Shown here piece by piece: positions 12,659 to 22,931 of a stretch of DNA of 64,000 bases. A model generated the notes under the pieces. The model saw only the letters and a list, made by a program, of their open reading frames with translations. It was not told the origin of the DNA and made no database searches. The stretch spans positions 435,216 through 499,215 of the forward strand of contig SZWC01000033.1 of NCBI GenBank assembly GCA_023375785.1, read 5' to 3'. Position 1 is the first letter of the stretch; each line of letters begins with the position of its first letter. The stretch comes from Penium margaritaceum. Its lineage: Eukaryota > Streptophyta > Zygnematophyceae > Desmidiales > Peniaceae. The position numbers and the translations under genes were made by a program.

Positions 12659-12822
12659 AGGGGGGGGGGTGGGTGTCATAATGTGGTCGCAAATCTGTCC
12701 TCCAGGTCGTCCACGGGACATCCATCTAGGGGGGTGGGAGGGAGGATTCCAGTGAAGACACCTACGTGTAACAAATGAACAAAAACCGACCTGGTGTCAA
12801 AGGGAGAAACCTTTTGCTATTT

Positions 12823-14127
12823 ATTGACTAGCAAGTACAAAGAGTTTCAACAAGTAGTGGAATGGTGTGGCTACCATGCACAATGACCAACCAGATTAGG
12901 CATGTGCCACTTACCATGACCAAATAATTTTACGTTGTGCGGTCAACGCTCACAACCCATAATATGGGTCACAAATTTTCTGAGGGGGAAACAATGGTTT
13001 GGGAATACTAGATACCAACTAGCAAGGAAAACGAACTTCAGTCAGTAGTAGCACGGTGTGGCTACCATGCACAATGACCGACCAAAGTATGCATGTATAC
13101 TACCTTTGACCAAAGAAATCCGCTGTGTGTGGTCAGCGTTGACAACTCATTAAACGAGTCACAAATGGTCAGAGGGGGAAACAATGGTTTGGGAACACCA
13201 AATATCAACTAGCAAGCACAAGAAGCTGCAATACATTTTCGCACGGTGTGGATACGATGCACGACGACCAACCAAAGTAGGCATATGTCACTGACCATGA
13301 CCAAATAATTTCATCATGTGTGGTACACTTTGACAACTCATAACACGAGTCACATATGGTCAGAGTGGAAGGCAATGGTTTCTCAACACTAGTTATCGAC
13401 TAGGAAGTACAAATACATTCAATATGTAGTGGCACAGTGTGGCTACAATGCACAGAGACCAACCAAAGTATGCATATGTCACTGACCATGAGCAAAGAAT
13501 TTCATTTCATGTGGCCAGGGTTGAAAACTCACAACACGAGTCATAGATATTCAGAGAGGGTAACAATGGTTTGAGATCACTTTCTATCAACAAAAAAGCA
13601 CAAAGACCTTCGATACGTAGTGACACGACGTGGTAACCATGTACAATGACAAACCAAAGTAGGCATATGTCACTAACCATGACCAAACGGATTTCAGAGT
13701 GTGTGGTCAACGTTGAAAATGCAAACCACGAGTCACAAATGGTCATGGGGGAAACAATGGGTTGGGAACACTAGTTATCAACTAGAAAGTAGAGATATTT
13801 ACAACAAGTAGTGGAACAGTGTGGCTAGCATGCAGAGTGACCAACCAAAGGATGCATATCTCACTGACTATGACCGAAGAAGTCCACTATGTGTGGTCAA
13901 CATTAACAACTCATGACACGAGTCACAAATGGTCAGAGGAGGAACCAATGGTCTGGGAACATCAGGTATCAACTAGCAAGCACAGTGACCTTCAACAAGT
14001 TGTGGCACGGTGTGGATACCATGCATGATGACCAACCAAAGTAGGCATATGTCACTGACCATGACGACAGAATTTCAATATGGGTGGTCAACCTTGACCA
14101 ACCATAACACGAGTCAAAAACGGTCAG
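12823..14127 (+). repeat. Super-unit 2 leader (X0, X1, A, B, C, D, A'/E hybrid)
   Basis: Monomer order is X0, X1 (near 13010), A (13200), B with TCTCAACACTAG (13390), C (13585), D (13775), then an A' monomer (GGTCTGGGAACATCAGG near 13950). Around 14055-14065 this changes into E-type sequence (GAATTTCAATATGGGTGG) and is followed by F. Relative to super-units 3, 4, 5 and 6, the monomers B'-C'-D' and part of E' are missing. The breakpoint lies in the GACCATGAC string common to all types. Confidence 0.8.
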
Positions 14128-17100
14128 GGGATGAAACAATGCTATGGGTATATCAGTTATCAACTAGCAAGTACAACGACCGTCAGTCAGTAGTAGTAGG
14201 TGTGGCTACCATGCACAGTGATCGACCAGAGTAGGCATATGTACTGCCTTTGACCAAAGAAATCTGCTGTGTGTGGTCAACATTGACAGCTCATAATACG
14301 AGTAACAAATGGTAAGAGGGGAAAACAATGGATTGGGAACATCAAGTATCAAAAAGCAAGCACAAGGAGCTTCAGTACGTTGTTGCACGATGTGGATACC
14401 ATGCACAATGACCAACCAAAGACGGCATATGGCACTGACCATGACCAAATAATGGCGCTAAGTGTGGTAAACCTTGACAACGCATAACACGAGTCACAAA
14501 TGATTAGGGTGGAAGATAATGGTTTGTGAATACTAGTTTTCGACTAGCAAGTACAAATATCTTCAATATGTAGTGGCACAGCGTGGCTACAATGCACGGT
14601 GACCAACCAAAGTATGCATATGTCACTGACCATGAACAAAGAATTTCACTTCATGTGGTCAACATTTACAACTCACAAGACGCGTCACAGATAGTCAGAG
14701 GGGGCTAACAATGGTTTGGGAATACTAGCTGTCAATAAGAAAGCACAAAGACCTTCGATACGTAATGACACGGCGTGGTAACAATGTACAGTGACAAACC
14801 AAAGTAGGCATGTGTCACAAACCATGACCAAACGGATTTCACAGTGTGTGTTCAAAATTGAAAACTCTTACCAAGAGTCACAAATAGTCAGTGGGGGAGG
14901 CCATGGGTTGGGAATACTAGTTATCAACTAGCAAGTAGAAAGATTTTCAGCAAGTAGTGGCACGGTGTGGCTAGCGTGCACAGTGACCAGCCAAAGGATG
15001 CATATGTCACTGACTATGACCGAAGAAGTCCACTATGTGTGGTCAACATTGACAACTCATAACACGGGTCACAAATGGTCAGAGGGAGAGACAATGGTTT
15101 GGGAACCCTATGTATCAACTAGAAAGGACAAAGAACTTCAATACGTAGTGGCACGCTGCAGCTACTATGCACACCAAACAACCAAACTAGGCATATGTCA
15201 CTGACCATGACCATACCATTTCAATATGGGTGGTCAACGTTGACCAACCATAACACGAGTCACAAAAGGTCAGGGGAGGAAACAATGCTATGGGAATATC
15301 AGTTCGCAACTAGCAAGTACAACGACCTTCAGTCACTAGTAGCACGGTGTGGCTACCATGCACAATGACCGAGCAAAGCAGGCATCTGTACTGCCTTTGA
15401 CCAAAGAAATGCGCTGTGTGTGATCAACGTTGACAACCCATAATACAAGTCACAAATGCTCAGAGGGGGAAACAATGGTTTGGGAACACCGAGTATTAAA
15501 TAGCAAGCACAATGATCTTCAATAAATTGTGGCACGAAGTGGATACCATGCACGATGACCAACCAAAGTAGGCATATGTCACTGACCATGACCAAATAAT
15601 GGCCCTTAGTGTGGTCAACCGTGACAACTCATAACACGAGTCACAAATGGTCAGGATGGAAGATAATGAGTTGTGTATACTAGTTATTGACTAGCAAGTA
15701 CAAATTCCTTCAATATGTAGTGGCACAGTGTGGCTACAATGCACAGTGACCGACCAAAGTATGCTCATTTCACTGACCATGAAAAAAGAAATTCACTTCA
15801 TGTGGTCAACATTTACAACTCACAACACGAGTCACGGGTAGTCAGAGGGGGTAACAATGGTTTGGGAACACTAGGTGTCAACAAGAAAGCACAAAGACCT
15901 TCGATAAGTAATGACACGGCGTGGTAACAATGTACAGTGACAAACCAAAGTAGGCATGTGTCACAAACCATGACCAAACGGATTTCACAGTATGTGGTCA
16001 ACGTTGAAAACTCATACCACAAGTCACAAATGGTAAGTGGGGGAGATCATGGGTTGGGAACACTAGTTATTAACTAGCAAGGAGAAAGATTTTCAACAAG
16101 TAGTGGCACGGTGTGGCTAGCGTGCATAGTGACCACTGAAAGGATGCATATGTCACTGAGTATGATCGAAGAAGTCCACTATGTGTGGTCAACATTGACA
16201 ACTCATAACACGAGTCATAAATGGTCAGAGGGAGAGTCAATGGTTTGGGAACCCTATGTATCAACTAGAAAGGACAAAAAACTTCAATAAGTAGTGGCCC
16301 GGTGTGACTACTATGCACACCAGACAACCAAACTAGGCATATGTCACTGACCATGACCAGATGATTTCAATATGGGTGGTCAACGTTGACCAACCATAAC
16401 ACGAGTCACAAACGGTCAGGGGAGGAAACAATGCTATGGGAATATCAGTTCTCAAAAGGCAAGTACAACGACCTTCAGTCACTAGTAGCGCGGTGTGGCT
16501 ACCATGCACAATGACTGGCCAAAGTAGGCATATGTACTGCCTTTGACCAAAGAAATCCGCTGTGTGTGGTCAATGTTGACAACTCATAATACGAGTCACA
16601 AATGGTCAAAGGGGGAAACAATGGTTTGGGAACACCGAGTATCAAATAGCAAGCACAAGGAGCTTCAATACGTTGTGGCACGGTGTGGATACCTTGCACG
16701 ATGACCAACCAAAGTAGGCATATGTCACTAACCATGACCAAATAATGTCACTAAGTGTGGTAGAATTTGACAACTCATAACACGAGTCACAAATGGTCAC
16801 GGTGGAAGATACTGATTTTTGAATACTAGTTATCAACTAGGAAGTACAAATACCTTCAATATGTAGTGGCATAGTGTGGCTACAATGCACAGTGACCAAC
16901 CAAAGTATGCATATGTCACTGACCATGAACAAAGAATTTCACTTCATGTGGTCAACATGTAGAACTCACAACACGAGTCCGTGATAGACACAGGGGGTAA
17001 CAATGGTTTGGGAACTCTAGCTGTCAACAAGAAAGCACAAAGACCTTCGATACGCAATGACACGGGTATGGTAACAATGTACAGTGACAAACCAAAGTAG

Positions 17101-17195
17101 GCATGTGTCACAAACCATGACTAAAGGGATTGCACAGTGTGTGGTCAATGTTGAAAACTCATAACACGAGTCACAAATGGTCAGTGGGGGAGACC
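14128..17195 (+). repeat. Satellite hexamer run, super-unit 2, left of the copia insertion
   Basis: A regular order F, A-B-C-D-E-F, A-B-C-D-E-F, A-B-C runs up to the first bases of a D monomer, whose TCAGTGGGGGAGACC is interrupted by the LTR element. A monomers lie near 14345, 15490 and 16640. No gene-like sequence is seen. Confidence 0.92.
17191..17195 (+). other. Target-site duplication AGACC (left)
   Basis: AGACC stands immediately before the 5' LTR and again immediately after the 3' LTR (22932-22936). Undisturbed D monomers contain GGGGGAGACCATGGGTTGGG once, so the empty site is known exactly. Confidence 0.97.
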
Positions 17196-17925
17196 TGTTG
17201 ACATGGTGTGCCCCTTGCCATGAGTGCCGTTGATCGTACTCCCTGGTTCGACCACTCAGGAGTGGTCGAAAACCTGATCTGACTTTAGATTTGGATTCCG
17301 TGGATTTTTCCATGCAAGATCGAGCTTTGAATCGCTCGATTTGAGTGAGTATTCAGAAAGTTAGCCGAGCTCGAAAAACGGGTGTTGGGTGGGTGGAATC
17401 TGGTACCCGCCATGGGTGGCGGGATATTCCACCACCAGTGATCCTAGTTCATCTCCATTGGGCTCCAAAGGCACATGGGCCATGAAGGAATGAATGTGGA
17501 TGGTCCCCTGGACCAAGGCATGCCCCTCCCCACGTTGGGATGACGGGAAGGGCGCTTCGACAGGCCACCGTCGAAGCGCCTCCCGTCGCTCCCGTTCGTG
17601 GGTATGGTGGGCGGCTCGGCTCCACCAAGGGTTACTTCGACGGCCGTAGCAGGGGCTCTACTGCTCCGATTTGGGCGTGCTTGGATGCGTTGGAAAGCTA
17701 AGATCACAGGCTATAAGAATCTGATGTAATCTCACTATGCTTACCTACAAAAACGTGTTTCGATTCAGATCTAATGAATGCGACGTGTTCTACCTACTCC
17801 TATCCGTGATCCTTGTGCTCCACACTCTTCACCAAAGGTGTCCATTGGCTGCCCAAACTTTGGTAGCGTGCATCACTGAGAGCTAGGCATCCTTGAGGGT
17901 GCCTCCACACCCACTAGAGCCAACA
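17196..17925 (+). repeat. 5' LTR of copia element (730 bp)
   Basis: It begins TGTTGACATGGTGTGCC and ends CTAGAGCCAACA, with a direct copy of the same length at 22202-22931. The string CTATAAG near 17711 is a possible TATA element, by position and sequence only. A short inverted repeat (GGCGCTTCGACAGG / CCGTCGAAGCGCC, about 17557-17580) lies in both LTRs. Confidence 0.96.
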
Positions 17926-17993
17926 AAGGGTTATGGACTCACGTGCCTAGACGGACCCTAGCTCTTCAAGCTTCACGCTACTGCCGCGCGCCA

Positions 17994-18780
17994 TGGCAAC
18001 GATCAAGCAAGATAGCATCGGCACTGTCTCCAAGTTTGACGGGAACGGCTTCCCCTTGTGGAGGTAGCAATTTGAGGTCTACCTTGATGACAAGGGCCTG
18101 CTTGAGCTGGTCAACGGTGAAGAGACCGCGCCTCTGAATACCGTGACGACGGTGGAAGTGGACAAGTATAAGAAGCGCAACAAGAAGGCGCTTGCATTGT
18201 TGGTGTTAGCGCTTGCACCGCCGCAGCGCGCACTGATTCAAGGATGCACGGAGGCCGCGGAGGCCTGGAAGAAACTCTGCACCATCTATCAGTCCACCAA
18301 CCTTGCAAACCAGCGCTTCGTCTTCAAAAGGCTCGTCACCCTCCGAGCCAACGAAGGCGACGACATCATGGAGATCCTACAGCAGATTGAGTCCCTTACT
18401 GCCAAGTGCATAGCCACAGGATGGAAGGTCGACCCTCAGCTGCAAGCCATGATCCTCCTTCTGGCCTTGCCGGACAGTTGGAGTCCCATGATCACCGTCG
18501 TAGGCGGCTGGTCCGCCGATGAGCTGAAGTACCCGAAGGTGGCTGAGTACGTCCGCAACGAATGGATGCGGCGTGGTGGGAGAGAAAGCGGGGCAACGTC
18601 AAGTTCCGCCTATGCTGTCCGCCCTCAAGTTGGAGGGGGAGGCAAGAAGGGGAAGGGTGCTAACCAGGGCACCAAGAGAAGTGACAACAAGGGGGAGTGC
18701 TACAACTGTGGCAAACAGGGCCACTATGCATGCAACTGTCCCAATAAGAAGTCAAATCAGCCTCGGAAGGGCGGGAAGAA
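17994..18780 (+). pseudogene. gag: copia gag region (fossil)
   Basis: This is the capsid/nucleocapsid part of the copia element. A Gag-like N-terminal segment starts near 17994 (Met-Ala-Thr-Ile-Lys) and contains the FPLW-type motif common near copia Gag starts. It is followed by a helical capsid-like region with the NLANQRFVFKRLVTLR segment and by a CCHC zinc knuckle (CYNCGKQGHYACNC, 18698-18739) in a basic, glycine-rich tail. The order and motifs fit the UBN2/retrotrans_gag families. It is part of a degraded element. Confidence 0.88.
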
Positions 18781-20100
18781 GGACACCCAAGCCATGATGG
18801 CCAGGGAGTCTACCGACTTGACAGATCCGGAAGTCACGGTGATCGACTCCGGATCAGGCCGCCACACACAATGCAACCAGGCGGTGTTTGTCACCTACGG
18901 CGCCACCGAGCGGCGCATGACAGTGGCCAACGGCAAAACAGAGTTGGCCGCGGGCAAAGGTAATGTTCGCATTGAGTCAGTGGTGCACGGAAAAGTCATT
19001 CCGTGCACCATCTACGACGTGCTCCACATGCCCAACTTTGGGGCAAATCTGCTGTCAGTGAGCCGCCTTACCGACAAGGGGCTTGAGGTGCTCTTCAACA
19101 AGAAGGAGGCCATCATCCGGAAGGAGGGGGACGGCGAGGTGATTGCGCGTGGCAAGAGGGAGGAGGACCTCTACCTTCTTCGCACCAAGATCCTTGCCGG
19201 TGCGGTAAGGACTAACGCCGTCAACCTAGTGACAAAGGATGAAGGAAATCTGGACCTATGGCACCGCCGCCTATGTCACATTGCTCCCTCAACTGTGAGG
19301 GACATGGCGAAGAAGGAAGTGGTGCGGGGCCTTGAGGTCAAGGGCCTGGATGCAGCCAAGAATGCCGTGTGCGAGCCATGCGTGGTGGGCAAGGCGACAC
19401 GGCAGCCGTTTGACGGCAAAGGGACGCGTGCATCGACAAAGTTGGACGTGGTGCACACGGATGTGTGTGGACCGTTTGAGCCCTCCATTGGTGGGGCGCG
19501 CTACTTCGTCACCTTCATCAACGACCATAGCCGCAAGCTCTACCTCTATATCATCAAGAGGAAGAGCGATGTCTTGTCATGCATGCAGGAATTCGTGGCG
19601 GCTGTGGAGCGGCAAACGGGGTTGAAGGTGAAGGAGTTCCGAAGCGACAACGGCGGCGAGTACGAGGGCTGCTCGGCATGGATGAAGAGCAAGGGGATCG
19701 CGTGGCAGAAAACTATGCCACACTCTCCGCAGCAGAACGGCGTCGCCGAGAGGGCAAACCGCACCATCCTCAACATGGTCCGGTCCATGTTGAGCGATGC
19801 CGACCTCGCGCAGCGGTACTGGGGCGAGGCGTCACGGACAGCGGCGTACATCATGAACCTGACACCAACGAAGCCGCTAAAAGATGCGGAGTCCAAGGTG
19901 TGGAAGACGCGACAAGAAGTGTGGAGCGGGAGGAAGCCAACTGTGGCATACCTCTGCACGTTTGGTTGTGTTGCACATGCTGTTGTGTAGGCACGGGAGG
20001 GGCAGGGCAAGCTGGACTCGCATACTCGCCGGTGCATCTTCGTTGGGTACGAGAGCAGGAGCAAGGCGTACCGGCTCTTCGACCCGCGGAGGCAGCAGAT
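18781..20100 (+). pseudogene. copia protease-integrase region (fossil)
   Basis: Continuing from gag, an aspartic protease motif (VIDSGSGRH, Asp codon at 18845) is followed by the GAG-pre-integrase segment (LWHRRLCHIAP, near 19255) with its downstream CEPC pair. The integrase catalytic core follows: LDVVHTDVCGPF, FRSDNGGEYEG and the HSPQQNGVAERANRT block (about 19440-19770). PR-INT before RT is the diagnostic Ty1/copia order; in Ty3/gypsy the integrase follows RT. It is part of a degraded element. Confidence 0.92.
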
Positions 20101-20559
20101 CGTGAAGAGTCACAATGTCATGTTTGACGAGGATAGTGGTTGGACGGACAAGGACGCGGGTCTCTCCAAGCGGGGGGAGTGGCTGCCACTCCTCAAGGGG
20201 GAGACGCCGGAGGACGCAAAAGAGGGTGATGTCCAAGCAGTTCCAAACGGCGACAACCATCGGGGGGATGGGGGAGCGGCTGATTTGCATTCAGCCCAAT
20301 CGGACGATGAGTCTGAAGCGCCGGCAGCGGTGGAGATGAACGAGGAGGTGGGGAGTGAGCCCGCATCTCCACAGTCCCCAAGAGAGGGGGAGCAGGTCAG
20401 CGGTGCAAGTGGCACCGCGAGAGGGCAGCAGCAGCAGTAGCAATAGCAGCGGCAGCAGCAGCAGCAGCCTCAACAGCAGCAGCCCCGGAGAAGCGGACGC
20501 ACAAGAAGGACGGCAAAACGGTACGATGCCGCGTAGGGCACCTGGACTGGGTTTGCTCG

Positions 20560-22147
20560 AGCATTCTTTGCGCAAGAGGAGCCCGAGACCGTCAAGGAGG
20601 CGTTGCAGCAGAAGGATGGGGCTGAGTGGGAGGGAGCCATAAAATCTGAGCTTGCCTCCCACGAAGAGAACGGCACTTGGCAGCTGATGGACAAACCGGA
20701 GGGTGCAAAGATCATCGGCTCCAAGTGGATCTTCAAGAAGAAGCTCACTAAGGAGGGGAAGGTGGAGCGGTACAAGGCGCGGCTGGTGGCAAAGGGGTAC
20801 GCCCAGCGAAAAGGTGAACACTACGATGAAACCTTTGCGCCGGTGGCGAAATTCGCCTCCATCCGTTCCATCCTCTCAGTGGCGGCGGCGCGTGACTACG
20901 AAGTCCACCAAATGGACGTGAAAACCGCGTTTCTCAACGGCGACCTGGGCAAGGAGGTCCTTATGGAGGTGTTGGAGGGGGTGGACGCGCCGCCAGGGAA
21001 GGTGTGCCGGCTTCGCAAGGCACTCTACGGTCTGAAGCAAGCGCCACTCATGTGGTACCTGAAAATGGACGCCTTCATGGCCGAGCTTGGCTTCAAGCGC
21101 TGCGAGGCGGATTAAAGCGTGTACGTGTGAAAGCAGCCGGGGTTGCACTGAATGGTGGTCCTCTACGTGCATGACCTCATCCTCGTGTCATCGGACATGG
21201 AGGAGTTGGTGAACCTGAAGCGGCAGCTGGGCGGTCGATTCAAAATGACCGACATGGGCGAGCTCGAGTACTACCTCGGCGTCGCCATCAAGAGGGACCA
21301 CAAAGCACGCACGCTAGAGATGGGGCAGGCAAAGTATGTGCAAGAGGTGCTCCGCCGCTACAACATGGAGGAGTGTAACCCCATAGGCACACCCATGACC
21401 ACCACATGTGAGCTGAGCTCGAGCATGGGCCCGAGCACGGATGAGGAGAAGGAGGAGATGGCAAGAGTGCCATACCAGTCCGCAGTGGGGAGCATCATGT
21501 ACGCCATGGTGGCGACGCGGCCCGACCTAGCCTTCTCGGAGGGGCAAGTGAGCCGCTACGTTGCTGACCCCGGGCCGCTGCATTGGCAAGCGGTGAAGCG
21601 GATCCTCCGCTATCTCAAGGCGACAAAACAGTCGCGGCTCGTGTTTGGAGGGGGAGCGCGTGATGATACCCTTGAGTTGGTCGGCTACTCCGATGCCGAC
21701 TGGGCTGGTGATGTGGATGACAGAAAATCGACGTCAGGATACGTGTTTGTGCTTGGTGGTGCAGCAGTTTCATGGGCAAGCAGGAAGCAGGACTGTGTTG
21801 CACTGTCCAGCACCGAAGCCGAGTATATCGCTCTCGCGGAAGCCGCAAAGGAGGCGGTGTGGCTGCGGCGGCTGCTAAAGGAGTTCGGCGTGCCACAAAG
21901 GAAGCCGACAATACTCAATGTGGACAACATGAGTGCCATCAGTCTGACCCAGAACCCGGTGCTGCACAGGAGGACCAAGCACATCGAGATCCGTCATCAC
22001 TACGCGCGGGACTTGGTGGCGAAGGGAGATGCGGCTATTGTGCATTGTGGCACCAAGCGCATGCTCGCCGATACCATGACCAAGGCACAGCCCAAGGACA
22101 GGCACGATGCAAGCTGCATGGAGCTCAGTCTGCGCTATGAAGTTTAA
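20560..22147 (+). pseudogene. copia reverse transcriptase-RNase H region (fossil)
   Basis: The RVT_2-type reverse transcriptase is recognised from NGTWQLMDKP, GSKWIFKKKL, ARLVAKGYAQ, DYEVHQMDVKTAFLNGDL and LRKALYGLKQAP, and its active-site region lies near 21155-21190. RNase H follows, with YSDADWAGD, KSTSGYVF, ALSSTEAEYIAL and the C-terminal TKHIEIRHHYARDLV. A repetitive Gln/Ser-rich linker (CAGCAG runs near 20427-20485) lies between integrase and RT. The region ends about 55 bp before the 3' LTR. It is part of a degraded element. Confidence 0.93.
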
Positions 22148-22189
22148 AATGCTACAGGTTCCAAGGACAGGGCATCAAGGCTGCGGTGC

Positions 22190-22200
22190 AAGGGGGGAGA
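22190..22200 (+). other. Polypurine tract of copia element
   Basis: AAGGGGGGAGA lies just upstream of the 3' LTR, where plus-strand DNA synthesis is primed in LTR retrotransposons. Confidence 0.85.
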
Positions 22201-22201
22201 T

Positions 22202-22931
22202 TGTTGACATGGTGTGCCCCTTGCCATGAGTGCCGTTGATCGTAGTGCCTGGTTCGACCACTGAGAAGTGGTCAAAAACCTGATCTGACTTTAGATTTGG
22301 ATTGCTTGGATTTTTCCATGCAAGATCGAGCTTTGAATCGCTCGATTTGAGTAAGTATTCAGAAAGCTAGCCTAGCCTGAAAAACGGGTGTTGGGTGGGT
22401 GGAATCTGGTACCCGCCATGGGTGGCGGGATATTCCACCACCAGTGATCCTAGATCATCTCCATTGGGCTCCAAAGGCACATGGGCCATGAAGGAATGAA
22501 TGTGGATGGTCCCCTGGACCAAGGCATGCCCCTCCCCACGTTGGGATGACAGGAAGGGCGCTTCGACAGGCCACCGTCGAAGCGCCTCCTGTCGCTCCCG
22601 TTCGTGGGTATGGTGGGCGGCTCGGCTCCACCAAGGGTTACTTCGACGGCCGTAGCAAGGGCTCTACTGCTCCGACTTGGGCGTGCTTGAATGCATTGGA
22701 AAGCTAAGATCACAGGCTATAAGAATCTAATGTAATCTCACTATGCTAAGTAGCAAAAACGTGTTTCAATTAAGATATACTGAATGCGACGTGTTCTGCC
22801 CACTCCTATCCGTGAACCTTGTGCTCCACACTCTTCACCAAAGGTGTCCATTGGCTGCCCAAACTTTGGTAGCGTGCATCACTGAGAGCTAGGCATCCTT
22901 CAGGGTGCCTCCACACTCACTAGAGCTAACA
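22202..22931 (+). repeat. 3' LTR of copia element (730 bp)
   Basis: This is a direct repeat of 17196-17925 with the same length and about 35 differences by eye, followed by the target duplication AGACC at 22932-22936. Confidence 0.96.

Larger units (their letters stand above)
12138..12822 (+). repeat. Super-unit spacer, copy 2, with SINE-like head and gap
   Basis: Satellite ends in a monomer at about GTAGTCAACTTT and a non-satellite sequence begins (TTCTTACGGCTGGTCAAT). It continues through a T/C-rich stretch, CATTTGGACAT, a tRNA-like segment with an A-box-like TGGCTTGGTG at 12364 and a B-box-like GGGTTTGAATCC at 12406-12417, then G-rich sequence, TGTTGTGATACCTCAACTC, a second G tract with N gap, and the GTCATAATG arm. 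Satellite resumes at ATTGACTAG. The flanking satellite register shows that about 65 bp of a monomer are replaced by the spacer. In this copy the gap lies in the second G tract, after CCTAAATTGTGGGG. Confidence 0.85.
17196..22931 (+). mobile_element. Ty1/copia LTR retrotransposon (fossil) nested in satellite
   Basis: This 5736-bp element has two 730-bp LTRs starting TGTTGACATGG and ending TAACA or CAACA, a 5-bp target duplication (AGACC), and a gag-protease-integrase-RT-RNase H order typical of Ty1/copia (Pseudoviridae). It has a purine tract just before the 3' LTR. Its coding region is clearly more GC-rich than the satellite. It reads in the + direction. The coding region is broken, with roughly four to six interruptions, so it is a non-functional fossil despite its complete outline. 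By eye the LTRs differ at about 35 of 730 positions (about 5%), which at the commonly used grass rate of 1.3e-8 per site per year gives about 2 million years. The copia lineage was not resolved. Confidence 0.96.

Noticed and set aside
12301-12778. Open frames through the spacer and N runs on both strands.
   Set aside because: They consist of translated N and poly-G (polyglycine or polyproline) plus SINE-like sequence. They are artefacts of the gap.
17926-17960. Standard initiator-Met primer binding site in the copia element.
   Set aside because: The bases after the 5' LTR (AAGGGTTATGGACTC) do not match TGGTATCAGAGC, and I could not assign another tRNA with confidence, so no primer site is annotated.
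19276-20821. Opposite-strand and off-frame open frames over the copia coding region.
   Set aside because: They are shadows of the GC-rich gag-pol region in other frames.
17196-22931. Ty3/gypsy assignment for the large element.
   Set aside because: Integrase motifs precede reverse transcriptase, and the RT and RNase H motifs are of the copia type.
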